Source: Pseudomonas corrugata
GTDB taxonomy: Bacteria > Pseudomonadota > Gammaproteobacteria > Pseudomonadales > Pseudomonadaceae
NCBI RefSeq assembly: GCF_001269905.1
Contig: NZ_LHVK01000009.1
Location: forward strand, 1-64,000
Length of the DNA: 64,000 nucleotides
Direction: 5' to 3'
The notes beneath the pieces are model-generated. The model saw nothing but the letters and a program-made list of their open reading frames with translations. It was not told where the DNA came from and ran no database searches. This document shows, in pieces, positions 1-8,057 of this stretch. A program made the position numbers and the translations under genes. Each line of letters opens with the position of its first letter. The stretch's first letter is position 1.

Positions 1-360
1 ACGACGCCAAACCCTGTGGGAGCGAGCCTGCTCGCGATGGCGGTGGCCCATTTGGCATTGCGATGGCGGTGGCCCATTTGGCATTGATCTTGGCTGACAG
101 GTCGCTATCGCGAGCAGGCTCGCTCCCACAGTGGAACTGCTGATAGAGGATATTTGTGTATCTTGGCTGACAGGTCGCTATCGCGAGCAGGCTCGCTCCC
201 ACAGTGGAACTGCTGATAGAGGATATTTGTGTACGACGCCAAACCCTGTGGGAGCGAGCCTGCTCGCGATGGCGGCAGCTCATTCGGCATTGAGTTGGCA
301 GACAGACCGCCATCGCGAGCAAGCTCGGCTCCCACGGCGGGATGATTATGACAATTTTGA
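1..360. repeat. REP array with tandem duplications
   Basis: At least four REP-type palindromes with the core GTGGGAGCGAGCCTGCTCGC or its inverse lie here in alternating orientation. Two tandem duplications are visible: a 26-bp unit (35-60 and 61-86) and a 73-bp unit (88-160 and 161-233). The start of the array (1-43) recurs at 233-275. Pseudomonad REP/REPIN elements are non-coding and are mobilised by RAYT transposases; none is encoded in this window. From 361 to 453 I see no gene or clear signal. Confidence 0.9.
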
Positions 361-453
361 ATAAGGTCTATTCGAAAGCGGTCTGTCCCCAAGCGGCATT
401 TCTGCCCCTGATTCTGCGTCCTAGTCTTACGAGCCAGCCTGTTCGGGATTAGA

Positions 454-492
454 TTTCCTGAACGCCGTGGGGTCCCGGCTTTATTCAGGAAA
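454..492 (+). promoter_or_regulatory. Leader hairpin abutting the ribosome-binding site
   Basis: The arms TTTCCTGAA (454-462) and TTCAGGAAA (484-492) are perfectly complementary. An inner GCCG/CGGC pair (464-467/476-479) extends the stem. The right arm runs into the AAGAGGAA ribosome-binding site of the small gene that starts at 505, so folding could affect its translation. That role is inference. Confidence 0.5.
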
Positions 493-504
493 GAGGAATC
501 GGCT

Positions 505-762
505 ATGAACAGGTTTCTACGCGTGATGTTGTTGCTGAAGGTGTTGGTGATGTTGTCCCTGGGGTCCGGCGCTGTGTGGGCCGAGTGCGTGGATCATGAG
601 CAACATGCCTCGAGCGGGCAGGGGGGACAGGGAGCAATGATGTTTGCTGCGGCCGACACCCAATCGGGGGATCAGGACGATGATGACTCGACGATCGACC
701 AGCCCGACACCGACGATGGGGATGAGGGCGACGAAAGTGACGAAGGCGACAGTCAGACGTAA
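505..762 (+). CDS. Small secreted acidic protein, function unknown
   Basis: An 85-residue product with a clear N-terminal signal peptide: basic MNRFLR, a hydrophobic stretch, and a likely cleavage after AVWA near residue 26. The mature part of about 59 residues is extremely acidic, with a C-terminal run of Asp/Glu interspersed with Ser, Thr and Gly, and contains a single Cys. A ribosome-binding site (GAGGAA) precedes the ATG. It stands alone, convergent with the dpp operon. The acidic tail resembles low-affinity cation-binding or intrinsically disordered periplasmic proteins, but I recognise no family and assign no function. Confidence 0.6.
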   Translation: MNRFLRVMLLLKVLVMLSLGSGAVWAECVDHEQHASSGQGGQGAMMFAAADTQSGDQDDDDSTIDQPDTDDGDEGDESDEGDSQT

Positions 763-782
763 TTTCTCGGCCGAGTAGAACA

Positions 783-814
783 CCGTGGCGAGGGAGCAAG
801 CACCCTCTCCACGG
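783..814. terminator. Bidirectional hairpin between convergent genes
   Basis: CCGTGGCGAGGG and CCCTCTCCACGG form an imperfect 12-bp stem with an 8-nt loop between the convergent small gene and dppF. It resembles half of a REP element and has no strong T-run, so it is a probable rather than certain terminator. Confidence 0.45.
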
Positions 815-826
815 TTTCAGCGGGTG

Positions 827-1807
827 TTACGCTGCGCCGTCAAGGAATTGCTCGGCGTAGTGGCATGCCACCAACCGATTATCCAATGGACGCAAGGCCG
901 GCTCTTCGGTCTTGCAACGCTCGGTGGCATACGGACAGCGCTTGTGGAAGGCGCAGCCTGACGGCGGGTTGAGCGGGTTGGGCAGTTCGCCGACGATCTT
1001 GATCTTCGGCTTGTTCGGGTCCGGATGGATCGTCGGTGTAGCCGACAGCAGCGCCTGGGTGTACGGATGCAACGGGCGGCTGTAGATCGACTCGTTGGGG
1101 CCCATCTCCACTGGACGGCCGAGGTACATCACCATCACGTCGTCAGCGACGTGTTGCACCACCGCCAGGTTGTGGGAAATGAACACGTAGGCGGTATTGA
1201 ACTCTTGCTGCAGATCCATGAACAGGTTCAGCACCTGGGCCTGGATCGACACGTCCAGCGCCGAGGTCGGTTCGTCCGCCACCAGCACCTTGGGTTGCAG
1301 CATCATGGCACGGGCCAGGGCGATGCGCTGGCGCTGGCCGCCGGAGAACATGTGCGGGTAGCGCTGATAATGTTCGGGGCGCAAGCCCACCTGCTTCATC
1401 ATCGCCTGCACCTTCTCCCGCCGCTCGGTGGCCGACAGGCTGGTGTTGATCAGCAACGGCTCGGCCAGTTGATCGCCGATCTTTTGCCGCGGGTTGAGGG
1501 ACGCGTAAGGGCTCTGGAACACCATCTGCACGTCTTTGCGTAACTGCTTGCGTTCGGCCTTGTTGGCGCCGGCCACTTCCTGTCCGGCGATTTTCAATGA
1601 GCCGGAGGACGGCTCTTCGATCAGGGTCAGGGCCCGGGCGAGGGTGGATTTGCCGCAACCGGATTCACCCACCACGGCCAGGGTCTTGCCGGCCTCGAGT
1701 TCGAACGACACGCCGTTGAGGGCGCGCACGGTGGCGTGGCCCTTGAACATGCCACGGGACACTTCGTAATGACGGGTCAGGTCACGGGCGGTAAGTACGA
1801 CGGCCAT
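827..1807 (-). CDS. dppF: Dipeptide ABC transporter ATPase DppF
   Basis: A 326-residue ATPase that powers di/tripeptide import as the partner of DppD on the cytoplasmic face of DppBC. It carries Walker A GESGCGKST, the Q-loop VFQSPYASLNPR, the signature SGGQRQRIALARA, Walker B VLVADEPTSALD and the switch His in FISHN. The C-terminal oligopeptide-transporter extension has the clustered cysteines GCAFHKRCPYATERC. The ATG at 1807 overlaps the dppD stop (TGATG) and is preceded by AGGAGG, so it is preferred to the upstream GTG at 1810. Last gene of the operon. Confidence 0.93.
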   Translation of the reverse strand: MAVVLTARDLTRHYEVSRGMFKGHATVRALNGVSFELEAGKTLAVVGESGCGKSTLARALTLIEEPSSGSLKIAGQEVAGANKAERKQLRKDVQMVFQSPYASLNPRQKIGDQLAEPLLINTSLSATERREKVQAMMKQVGLRPEHYQRYPHMFSGGQRQRIALARAMMLQPKVLVADEPTSALDVSIQAQVLNLFMDLQQEFNTAYVFISHNLAVVQHVADDVMVMYLGRPVEMGPNESIYSRPLHPYTQALLSATPTIHPDPNKPKIKIVGELPNPLNPPSGCAFHKRCPYATERCKTEEPALRPLDNRLVACHYAEQFLDGAA

Positions 1808-2775
1808 CACGCCACCTCCTGGTTCAACGGGTAGAAGCAGCGGGCGAGGCTGTTGGTTTTCGGGTCAAGGGCAGGGCGCTGTTGACGGCAGTTGTCCTGC
1901 ACGTAGGGGCAGCGTGGCGACAGCAGGCAGCCTTGCGGACGGTCATAGCGACCGGGAACGATGCCCGGCAACGTCGCCAGACGGTCGGCGCCCATGCTGT
2001 GTTCCGGAATCGCCGCCAGCAATGCCTCGCTGTACGGGTGGGCCGGAATGTCGAACAGCTCCGGCACCTTACCCACTTCCACGGCTTGACCGGCGTACAT
2101 TACGCAGACGCGCTGGGCGGTTTCCGCGACGACGGCGAGGTCGTGGGTGATCAACACCAGGCCCATGTTCTGCTCTTTCTGCAAGGTCAGCAGCAGGTCC
2201 ATGATCTGCGCCTGGATGGTCACGTCCAGGGCGGTGGTCGGTTCGTCGGCGATCAACAGCTTCGGCTCGCCGGCAATGGCCATGGCAATCGCCACACGCT
2301 GGCTCATGCCGCCGGACAGCTGATGAGGGTAGGCCTCCATGCGGCTGGCAGCGCCGGGGATCTCGACTTTTTCCAGCAATTCGATGGCGCGCTTGCGGGC
2401 GGCCTTGCCGGACATTTTCAGGTGCAGGCGCAACACTTCTTCGATCTGGAACCCCACGGTGTAGCTGGGGTTGAGCGCGGTCATCGGATCCTGGAAGACC
2501 ATCGCCAGGTCCTTGCCGACGATCTGCCGGCGCTGGCGGGCGCTCAGCTTGAGCATGTTCTTGCCGTCGAAGTTCAGCGCATCGGCGGTGACGATGCCAG
2601 GGTGCTCGATCAGGCCCATCAGCGCCATCATGGTCACGGATTTACCCGAGCCCGATTCGCCAACGATGGCCAATACTTCGCCTTTATCCACGCTCAGGTC
2701 CAGGCCATCGACCACGGGAACGGCGTTGGCGTCGCCGAAGCGGACGTTGAGATTCTTGATTTCTAGCAGTGACAT
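1807..2775 (-). CDS. dppD: Dipeptide ABC transporter ATPase DppD
   Basis: A 322-residue ATPase paired with DppF. Walker A is GESGSGKS, the signature is [14 protein letters not shown], Walker B is [12 protein letters not shown], and the His loop is LITHDLAVV. The C-terminal Cys-rich segment [15 protein letters not shown] is the usual oligopeptide/dipeptide extension. The start is placed at MSLLEIKN because GAGGAG lies 5 nt upstream; the longer reading adds seven unlikely residues. It is 10 nt from dppC and overlaps dppF. Confidence 0.93.
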   Translation of the reverse strand: MSLLEIKNLNVRFGDANAVPVVDGLDLSVDKGEVLAIVGESGSGKSVTMMALMGLIEHPGIVTADALNFDGKNMLKLSARQRRQIVGKDLAMVFQDPMTALNPSYTVGFQIEEVLRLHLKMSGKAARKRAIELLEKVEIPGAASRMEAYPHQLSGGMSQRVAIAMAIAGEPKLLIADEPTTALDVTIQAQIMDLLLTLQKEQNMGLVLITHDLAVVAETAQRVCVMYAGQAVEVGKVPELFDIPAHPYSEALLAAIPEHSMGADRLATLPGIVPGRYDRPQGCLLSPRCPYVQDNCRQQRPALDPKTNSLARCFYPLNQEVA

Positions 2776-2785
2776 GGGAATCTCC

Positions 2786-3697
2786 TCAGGCGGCATTCTT
2801 GAGTTTCGGGTCCAGCGCGTCGCGCAGGCCGTCGCCCATCAGGTTGATTGCCAGCACGCTGAGCAAAATGGTCAGACCGGGCAGGCTAACGACCCACCAG
2901 GCGCGTTCGATGTAGTCCCGGGCCGAGGCCAGCATGGTGCCCCACTCCGGAGTCGGCGGCTGGACGCCCAGGCCGAGGAAGCCCAGGGCGGCGGCGTCGA
3001 GGATGGCCGAGGAAAAGCTCAGGGTCGCCTGCACGATCAGTGGTGCCATGCAATTGGGCAGCACGGTGATGAACATCAGGCGCGGCAGGCCGGCACCGGC
3101 CAGGCGGGCGGCGGTCACGTAGTCGCGGTTCAGTTCGCCCATGACGGCGGCGCGGGTCAGGCGCACGTAGGACGGCAGCGACACGATGGCAATGGCGATT
3201 ACGGTGTTGATCAGGCCAGGGCCGAGAATGGCGACGATCGCCACGGCCAGCAGCAGCGAAGGCAGGGCCAGCATGATGTCCATCAGGCGCATGATGGTCG
3301 GGCCGAGGATGCGCGGGAAGAACCCGGCGAACAGGCCCAGCAGAATGCCCGGGATCAGCGACATCACCACCGACGACAAGCCGATCAGCAACGACAGGCG
3401 TGAACCCTGGATCAGCCGTGACAGCAGGTCGCGGCCCAGTTCGTCGGTGCCGAGCAGGAATTGCAGTTGCCCGCCTTCGAGCCAGACCGGTGGCGTCAGC
3501 AGGAAATCGCGATACTGCTCGCTCGGATCATGAGGGGCGACCCATGGGGCGAAGATCGCGCAGAACACCACCAGGATCATGAACATCAGCCCGGCCACGG
3601 CACCCTTGTTACGGGAAAATGCCTGCCAGAATTCTTTGTACGGGGACGGATACAGCAGGCTTTGATCGACTGCTACCGAAGGAGTTGGAGTACTCAT
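2786..3697 (-). CDS. dppC: Dipeptide ABC transporter permease DppC
   Basis: A 303-residue inner-membrane permease of the OppC/DppC type. It has a cytoplasmic N-terminus ([13 protein letters not shown]), a first membrane span around residues 28-50, the OppC-type N-terminal region, and then five further spans forming the binding-protein-dependent transport domain. The EAA-type loop is around [23 protein letters not shown], where the ATPase docks. The start at MSTPTP is chosen over an in-frame upstream codon because that extension would overlap dppB. The gene lies between dppB and dppD with 10-nt gaps on both sides. Confidence 0.93.
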   Translation of the reverse strand: MSTPTPSVAVDQSLLYPSPYKEFWQAFSRNKGAVAGLMFMILVVFCAIFAPWVAPHDPSEQYRDFLLTPPVWLEGGQLQFLLGTDELGRDLLSRLIQGSRLSLLIGLSSVVMSLIPGILLGLFAGFFPRILGPTIMRLMDIMLALPSLLLAVAIVAILGPGLINTVIAIAIVSLPSYVRLTRAAVMGELNRDYVTAARLAGAGLPRLMFITVLPNCMAPLIVQATLSFSSAILDAAALGFLGLGVQPPTPEWGTMLASARDYIERAWWVVSLPGLTILLSVLAINLMGDGLRDALDPKLKNAA

Positions 3698-3707
3698 GGA
3701 TTTGATC

Positions 3708-4718
3708 TCAGCGCTGATGACGGATGCGTGGGTTGGCAAAGCCGTAGAGGATGTCCACGACGAAGTTGACCAGAATCACCAGGCAGGCGATTAACAGGAT
3801 GCCGTTCTGCACCACGGGGTAGTCCCGGGCTCCGATGGCTTCGATCAGCCACTTGCCGATGCCCGGCCAGGAGAAGATCGTTTCGGTCAGGACCGCACCG
3901 GCCAGCAGCGTGCCGACCTGCAGGCCGACCACGGTCAGTACCGGGATCAGTGCGTTGCGCAGGCCGTGGACGAACACCACGCGCGCCGGCGACAGGCCCT
4001 TGGCCCGGGCGGTGCGGATGTAGTCTTCGCGCAGCACTTCGAGCATCGAGGAGCGGGTCATGCGGGCGATCACCGCCAGCGGAATGGTGCCCAGCACGAT
4101 GGCCGGCAGGATCAGGTGATGCAGTGCGTCGAGGAACGCGCCCGGCTCATCGGCGAGCAAGGTGTCGATCAGCATGAAGCCGGTTTTCGGCTCTATGTCG
4201 TAGAGCAGGTCGATGCGTCCCGATACCGGTGTCCAACCCAGGGACACCGAGAAGAACATGATCAGGATCAGGCCCCACCAGAAGATCGGCATCGAATACC
4301 CCGCCAGGGAGATGCCCATCACCCCATGGTCGAACAGGGATCCTCGCTTGAGTGCCGCGATCACCCCGGCCAGCAGGCCCAGGATACCGGCGAACAACAG
4401 GGCGGCCATGGACAGTTCCAGGGTCGCGGGAAACAGGGAGCTGAACTCGGTCCAGACGCTTTCGCGGGTGCGTAGCGATTCGCCGAGATCACCGTGGGCC
4501 AGTTTGCCGATGTAGTCCAGGTATTGGGCATACAGCGGTTTGTTCAGGCCAAGGCGTTCCATTGCCTGAGCATGCATTTCGGGATCGACCCGACGTTCGC
4601 CCATCATCACTTCCACGGGGTCGCCGGGGATCATGCGAATCAACGCGAAGGTCAGCAAGGTGATGCCGAAGAACGTGGGGATCAGTAATCCCAGTCGGCG
4701 GGCAATAAAACTAAACAT
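3708..4718 (-). CDS. dppB: Dipeptide ABC transporter permease DppB
   Basis: A 336-residue inner-membrane permease with the family N-terminus MFSFIARRLGLLIPTFFGIT followed by a long periplasmic segment and five further membrane spans. The EAA loop is around MLEVLREDYIRTARAKGLSP. It forms the translocation channel with DppC. It lies 75 nt downstream of a dppA gene, with a stable hairpin in the gap that probably sets binding protein above permease in the mRNA; this arrangement is common in ABC importer operons. Confidence 0.93.
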   Translation of the reverse strand: MFSFIARRLGLLIPTFFGITLLTFALIRMIPGDPVEVMMGERRVDPEMHAQAMERLGLNKPLYAQYLDYIGKLAHGDLGESLRTRESVWTEFSSLFPATLELSMAALLFAGILGLLAGVIAALKRGSLFDHGVMGISLAGYSMPIFWWGLILIMFFSVSLGWTPVSGRIDLLYDIEPKTGFMLIDTLLADEPGAFLDALHHLILPAIVLGTIPLAVIARMTRSSMLEVLREDYIRTARAKGLSPARVVFVHGLRNALIPVLTVVGLQVGTLLAGAVLTETIFSWPGIGKWLIEAIGARDYPVVQNGILLIACLVILVNFVVDILYGFANPRIRHQR

Positions 4719-4750
4719 CTTCAGGTGTACCTCATCAGCCGGTTAGGCAT

Positions 4751-4783
4751 GTCCGGCACCCCTTTGATCAGGGGATACCGGAC
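4751..4783 (-). promoter_or_regulatory. Intercistronic hairpin dppA-dppB
   Basis: GTCCGG/CCGGAC outer arms (4751-4756/4778-4783) with CCCCT/AGGGG inner arms form a two-part stem in the 75-nt gap. No T-run follows on the minus strand, so mRNA 3'-end protection or partial termination is more likely than full termination. Confidence 0.5.
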
Positions 4784-4793
4784 GCTTTCTTAT

Positions 4794-6389
4794 CTACTTC
4801 ACCTGGGTGGTGGCGAAGTTGTTGGTGGTGAGCGGGCTAATGGAGTAGCCCTCTACGTTCTTGCGCATTGCCGTGAACATCCGGGTGTGGGCCATACTGA
4901 TCCACGGTTGGTCCTGGTTGAAAATCACCTGGGCCTGTTCATAGAGCTTGATCCGCTCTTCAGGGTTCACGGAGGCGCGGGCCTGGTCGATCAGCGCCTG
5001 GAATTTCTCGTTGCACCAGCGGGCGTAGTTTTCGCCGTTCTTCGCAGCCTCGCAACTGAGCATAGGCGTCAGGAAATTATCCGGGTCGCCGTTATCGCCC
5101 GCCCATCCGGCGGACACCATGTCGTGCTCGCCGTTCTTCGCGCGCTTGAGCATTTCGCCCCATTCCATGACGCGGATGTCGACCTTGATCCCGATCTTCG
5201 CCAGGTCGGCCTGCATCATCTGCGCGCCGAGCATCGGGTTGGGGTTGGTCGGGCCGCCGCCGTTGCGGGTGAACAGGGTGAACACGGTGCCTTCCGGCAC
5301 GCCGGCTTCCTTGAGCAACTGGCGGGCCTTGTCCAGGTCACGGGGCGGGTTCTTCAACTCGTGATTGAAACCCAGCAGTGTCGGCGGGTAGGGGTTGACC
5401 GCCACGCTGGCGTTGCCCTTGCCGAACAGCGCGTTGACGTAGGCTTCCTTGTCGAAGGCGATGTCGATGGCTTTGCGCACCCGCACGTCGCTCATGTACT
5501 TGTGTTGGGTGTTCATGGCGACGTAGGACACAGTCATGGCGTCCAGTTCATCGACTTTCAGGTTGGGGTCTTTCTTGATGCTCGGAATGTCGTCGGGCTT
5601 GGGGTACAGCGCGACCTGACACTCATTGGCCTTGAGCTTCTGCAGGCGCACATTGTTGTCGGTGGCGATGGCCAGTATCAGTGCATCGGCCGGCGGCTTG
5701 CCGCGGAAGTAATCCGGGTTGGCCTTGAAGCGAACCTGGGCGTCCTTGTTGTAGCGCTGGAAGATGAACGGCCCGGTGCCGACCGGCTTGCTGTTGAGGT
5801 CGCCGGTCTTGTTGGCCTTGAGCAACTGGTCGGCGTATTCGGCCGGGTAGATCGAGGAGAAGGCCATGGCGATGTCGGCCAGGAATGGCGCTTCACGGCG
5901 GGTCAGGGTGAACTTGACCGTATGCTCGTCGACTTTCTCGACGCTTTTCAACAGCTCTTTGAAACCCATGCTTTCAAAGTAGGGGAAGCCCACGCTCGAC
6001 AGTTTGTGCCACGGATGATTCGGGTCCAGCTGGCGCTGGAAGCTCCAGACCACATCGTCGGCGTTCATGTCACGGGTTGGCTTGAAGTATTCGGTGGTGT
6101 GGAACTTGACGCCTTTGCGCAGGTGGAAGGTGTACGTCAGGCCATCGTCGCTGATGTCCCAGGATTCGGCCAGGGCCGGAATCACTTCGGTGGTGCCAGG
6201 CTTGAAATCGGCCAGGCGATTGAAAATGGTTTCCGCCACGGCGTCGGCAGTGACTGCAGTCGTGTACTGGACCATGTCGAAGCCTTCCGGGCTGGCTTCT
6301 GTACAAACCACCAAGGGTTTGGCCGTGGCGCCAACGGCGACACTCAGCAGCGCAGCGGCGAGGGCTGCGCGTAGGGGGATCATGTTCAT
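4794..6389 (-). CDS. dppA: Peptide-binding periplasmic protein (DppA4-like)
   Basis: A 531-residue substrate-binding protein of the DppA/OppA class (SBP_bac_5). The signal peptide MNMIPLRAALAAALLSVAVGATA precedes the mature start KPLVVCTEASPEGFD. It has the typical GWAGDNGDPDNF segment and paired cysteines. The start at 6389 has AGAGG 8 nt upstream; the ATG at 6395 is too close to it. This is the copy next to the permease genes, equivalent by position to PA4502 (dppA4) of P. aeruginosa. It is the most divergent of the four binding proteins here and probably has a different peptide preference. Confidence 0.9.
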   Translation of the reverse strand: MNMIPLRAALAAALLSVAVGATAKPLVVCTEASPEGFDMVQYTTAVTADAVAETIFNRLADFKPGTTEVIPALAESWDISDDGLTYTFHLRKGVKFHTTEYFKPTRDMNADDVVWSFQRQLDPNHPWHKLSSVGFPYFESMGFKELLKSVEKVDEHTVKFTLTRREAPFLADIAMAFSSIYPAEYADQLLKANKTGDLNSKPVGTGPFIFQRYNKDAQVRFKANPDYFRGKPPADALILAIATDNNVRLQKLKANECQVALYPKPDDIPSIKKDPNLKVDELDAMTVSYVAMNTQHKYMSDVRVRKAIDIAFDKEAYVNALFGKGNASVAVNPYPPTLLGFNHELKNPPRDLDKARQLLKEAGVPEGTVFTLFTRNGGGPTNPNPMLGAQMMQADLAKIGIKVDIRVMEWGEMLKRAKNGEHDMVSAGWAGDNGDPDNFLTPMLSCEAAKNGENYARWCNEKFQALIDQARASVNPEERIKLYEQAQVIFNQDQPWISMAHTRMFTAMRKNVEGYSISPLTTNNFATTQVK

Positions 6390-6423
6390 CGTCATATCCT
6401 CTGCAATCGGTGAAACGGCAAAA

Positions 6424-6458
6424 GCCGGACGGCCGACCTCGTGAGTCGACCGTCCGGC
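6424..6458 (-). terminator. GC hairpin after opdP
   Basis: GCCGGACGG and CCGTCCGGC are perfect 9-bp arms immediately downstream of the porin stop, followed on the minus strand by CTTTTGCC. Likely partial terminator or attenuator between opdP and the downstream dppA. Confidence 0.55.
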
Positions 6459-6465
6459 GCAGGGT

Positions 6466-7887
6466 TTACAGAATGTTGAACGGGATGGTGGTGACCAGGC
6501 GGAACTCATTGATGTTGCCGTCGGCCTGATGTTCGCTGGCGCGGTGGGTCGTGTAGGTGGCACGAATCGCGGTGGCCTTGAGCGGGCCGCTCTGCACGGC
6601 ATAAGACGCGCCGACGCCGTATTCGTAGTGACTTTCACCGTCCATCAGGCTCAGGTCGCCGCGCTGGGCACCTGGGTCGGTATAGGCCGTGCCCTTGTAA
6701 TGAGTACCGTCAATACCCCAGCCGCGTGCTTGGTAGATATTGAACTTCAGACCTGGCACGCCGTACTCGGCCATGTTGATGCCATAGGCAATCTGGAACG
6801 ACTTCTCATTCGGGCTGTTGAAGTCCGACAGCAGGGAGTTGGCCAGGTAGATGCCGTTGGTTTCGTGCAGGTAGTCGAAGTATTCGTCACCGTTCACTTC
6901 CTGATAGGAGAACGTCAGGCTGTGGGCTTGGTGCGTAAGACCGAACGACAGGGAGTAGGTATCGTTGTCGATATCCCCCATCAGCTTTTTGCCTTCATCG
7001 ACGGTCTTGTAGTAGTTCAGGCTTGTGGTCAGGCTCACTACCTGGCTGTCACCCAACTCGTGGGTGGCGCCGAAGTAGTACTGGTTCCAGAAGTCTTCGA
7101 CATTGGCCCCATACAGGCTGGTTTTGAGGCTCTTGAACGGCTGGTAGTTCACCCCCCCCATGTAGACCTTATCGGTTTCCACGCCGGTGGCGGAATATTC
7201 GCTGCGGAATTTCGACAGGCTCTGTTCGGTTCGTGGCGAAACACGGTCGAATCCGGCGACATCGAATGACAGGTTGTTGAATTCTTCGCTGTGCAGGCTG
7301 ATGCCTTCAAAGCTGGAAGGCAATGGACGGTTACCGATAACGTCGACAATAGGCGTGCTGAAGTTCTGGCGGCCGGCGGTCAACGTGGTGTTCGATACAC
7401 GGAACTTGACGTTGGCCAGACCCAGTTTGCTCCACTGGTCTACGGCATCGCCGTTGGAGTCTGCCAGGGTACGGTTCGAACCACCGGCAATGTGCTTGCG
7501 ATCACGGTCCAGCACGATTGCGTTGTAGGCGGCCACTTCCGTGCTGACACCTACGGTACCTTGGGTAAAGCCGGAGGTGTAGTTGACGATGGTGCCCTGC
7601 ACCCAGTTGATGCGACGGGAAATCGGGGTCCGGGGCACGGAAGGATCATTTTTGACGCTGTTTGGCTTGTAGCTGAACCGGTCGTCCCGGCGACGCAACT
7701 CATTGGCGTACCAGTTGCGGGTCGTACCGCTCAGGCTTTGCCCATCAATGAAACCTTTAGCTTCGCTTTGGGCGCTGCTGCCAGCCAGAGTGGTAGGTAC
7801 GAACTCCTGACTTACAGATTCAGCGTAGGCGCTGGCCGTAACGCTGCTGATGGCCAGGGCCAGTAACGCGGTGCTGCTCAATTTCAT
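6466..7887 (-). CDS. opdP: OprD-family outer-membrane porin, OpdP-like
   Basis: A 473-residue specific porin of the OprD family. It has signal peptide MKLSSTALLALAISSVTASAYA, the OprD-type FIDGQSL and NWYANELRRRD segments, many alternating beta strands, and a C-terminal strand ending FNIL. It sits between dppA genes exactly where PA4501 (opdP, glycine-glutamate/dipeptide porin) sits in P. aeruginosa, so it should bring dipeptides across the outer membrane for the DppA proteins. The leader holds a LacI-type palindrome and an A-rich motif next to the AAGGAG ribosome-binding site. A basic-amino-acid porin is the alternative, but context favours peptides. Confidence 0.85.
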   Translation of the reverse strand: MKLSSTALLALAISSVTASAYAESVSQEFVPTTLAGSSAQSEAKGFIDGQSLSGTTRNWYANELRRRDDRFSYKPNSVKNDPSVPRTPISRRINWVQGTIVNYTSGFTQGTVGVSTEVAAYNAIVLDRDRKHIAGGSNRTLADSNGDAVDQWSKLGLANVKFRVSNTTLTAGRQNFSTPIVDVIGNRPLPSSFEGISLHSEEFNNLSFDVAGFDRVSPRTEQSLSKFRSEYSATGVETDKVYMGGVNYQPFKSLKTSLYGANVEDFWNQYYFGATHELGDSQVVSLTTSLNYYKTVDEGKKLMGDIDNDTYSLSFGLTHQAHSLTFSYQEVNGDEYFDYLHETNGIYLANSLLSDFNSPNEKSFQIAYGINMAEYGVPGLKFNIYQARGWGIDGTHYKGTAYTDPGAQRGDLSLMDGESHYEYGVGASYAVQSGPLKATAIRATYTTHRASEHQADGNINEFRLVTTIPFNIL

Positions 7888-7899
7888 GGGTAACGCTCC

Positions 7900-7907
7900 T
7901 TTTTCTT
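7900..7907 (-). promoter_or_regulatory. Candidate Hfq/Crc A-rich motif upstream of opdP
   Basis: On the minus strand AAGAAAAA matches the AAnAAnAA pattern of Hfq/Crc catabolite-repression sites and directly abuts the AGGAG ribosome-binding site. Motif match only. Confidence 0.35.
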
Positions 7908-7969
7908 TCTTAATTAACGCCGGTCTTTTTTGGTGATACGGCTATCGGTTTTGCTGCTGAATACAGTTC

Positions 7970-7981
7970 GCAAACGTTTGC
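7970..7981. promoter_or_regulatory. Perfect 12-bp palindrome upstream of opdP
   Basis: GCAAACGTTTGC is a perfect palindrome with the central CG typical of LacI/GalR-family operators. It lies 83-94 bp upstream of the opdP ATG. A weak TTCTGC-N16-TATTCA promoter on the minus strand would place it between -35 and -10. No LacI-family gene is in the window. Confidence 0.45.
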
Positions 7982-8021
7982 AGAAGGCCTGATCGGCGAA
8001 TTACGGCAAGACGTCTGCGTA

Positions 8022-8039
8022 AGGCCCCCAAGGGGGCCT
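8022..8039 (-). terminator. Compact GC hairpin after dppA
   Basis: AGGCCCCC and GGGGGCCT form an 8-bp stem with a 2-nt spacer just downstream of the binding-protein gene. It lacks a T-run, so it may stabilise or partly terminate the transcript before the opdP promoter. Confidence 0.45.
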
Positions 8040-8057
8040 CGCTGTAGGACTAATCGG

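Noticed and set aside
49-65. Sigma-54-like TTGGCA spacing near 49-65
   Set aside because: Falls in duplicated REP spacer DNA and lacks the TTGCA -12 element.
1-340. Possible CRISPR array
   Set aside because: Repeats are palindromic REP units in alternating orientation with irregular spacing; no cas genes.
4725-6374. 549-residue plus-strand frame across dppA
   Set aside because: Antisense to a binding protein with signal peptide and family motifs.
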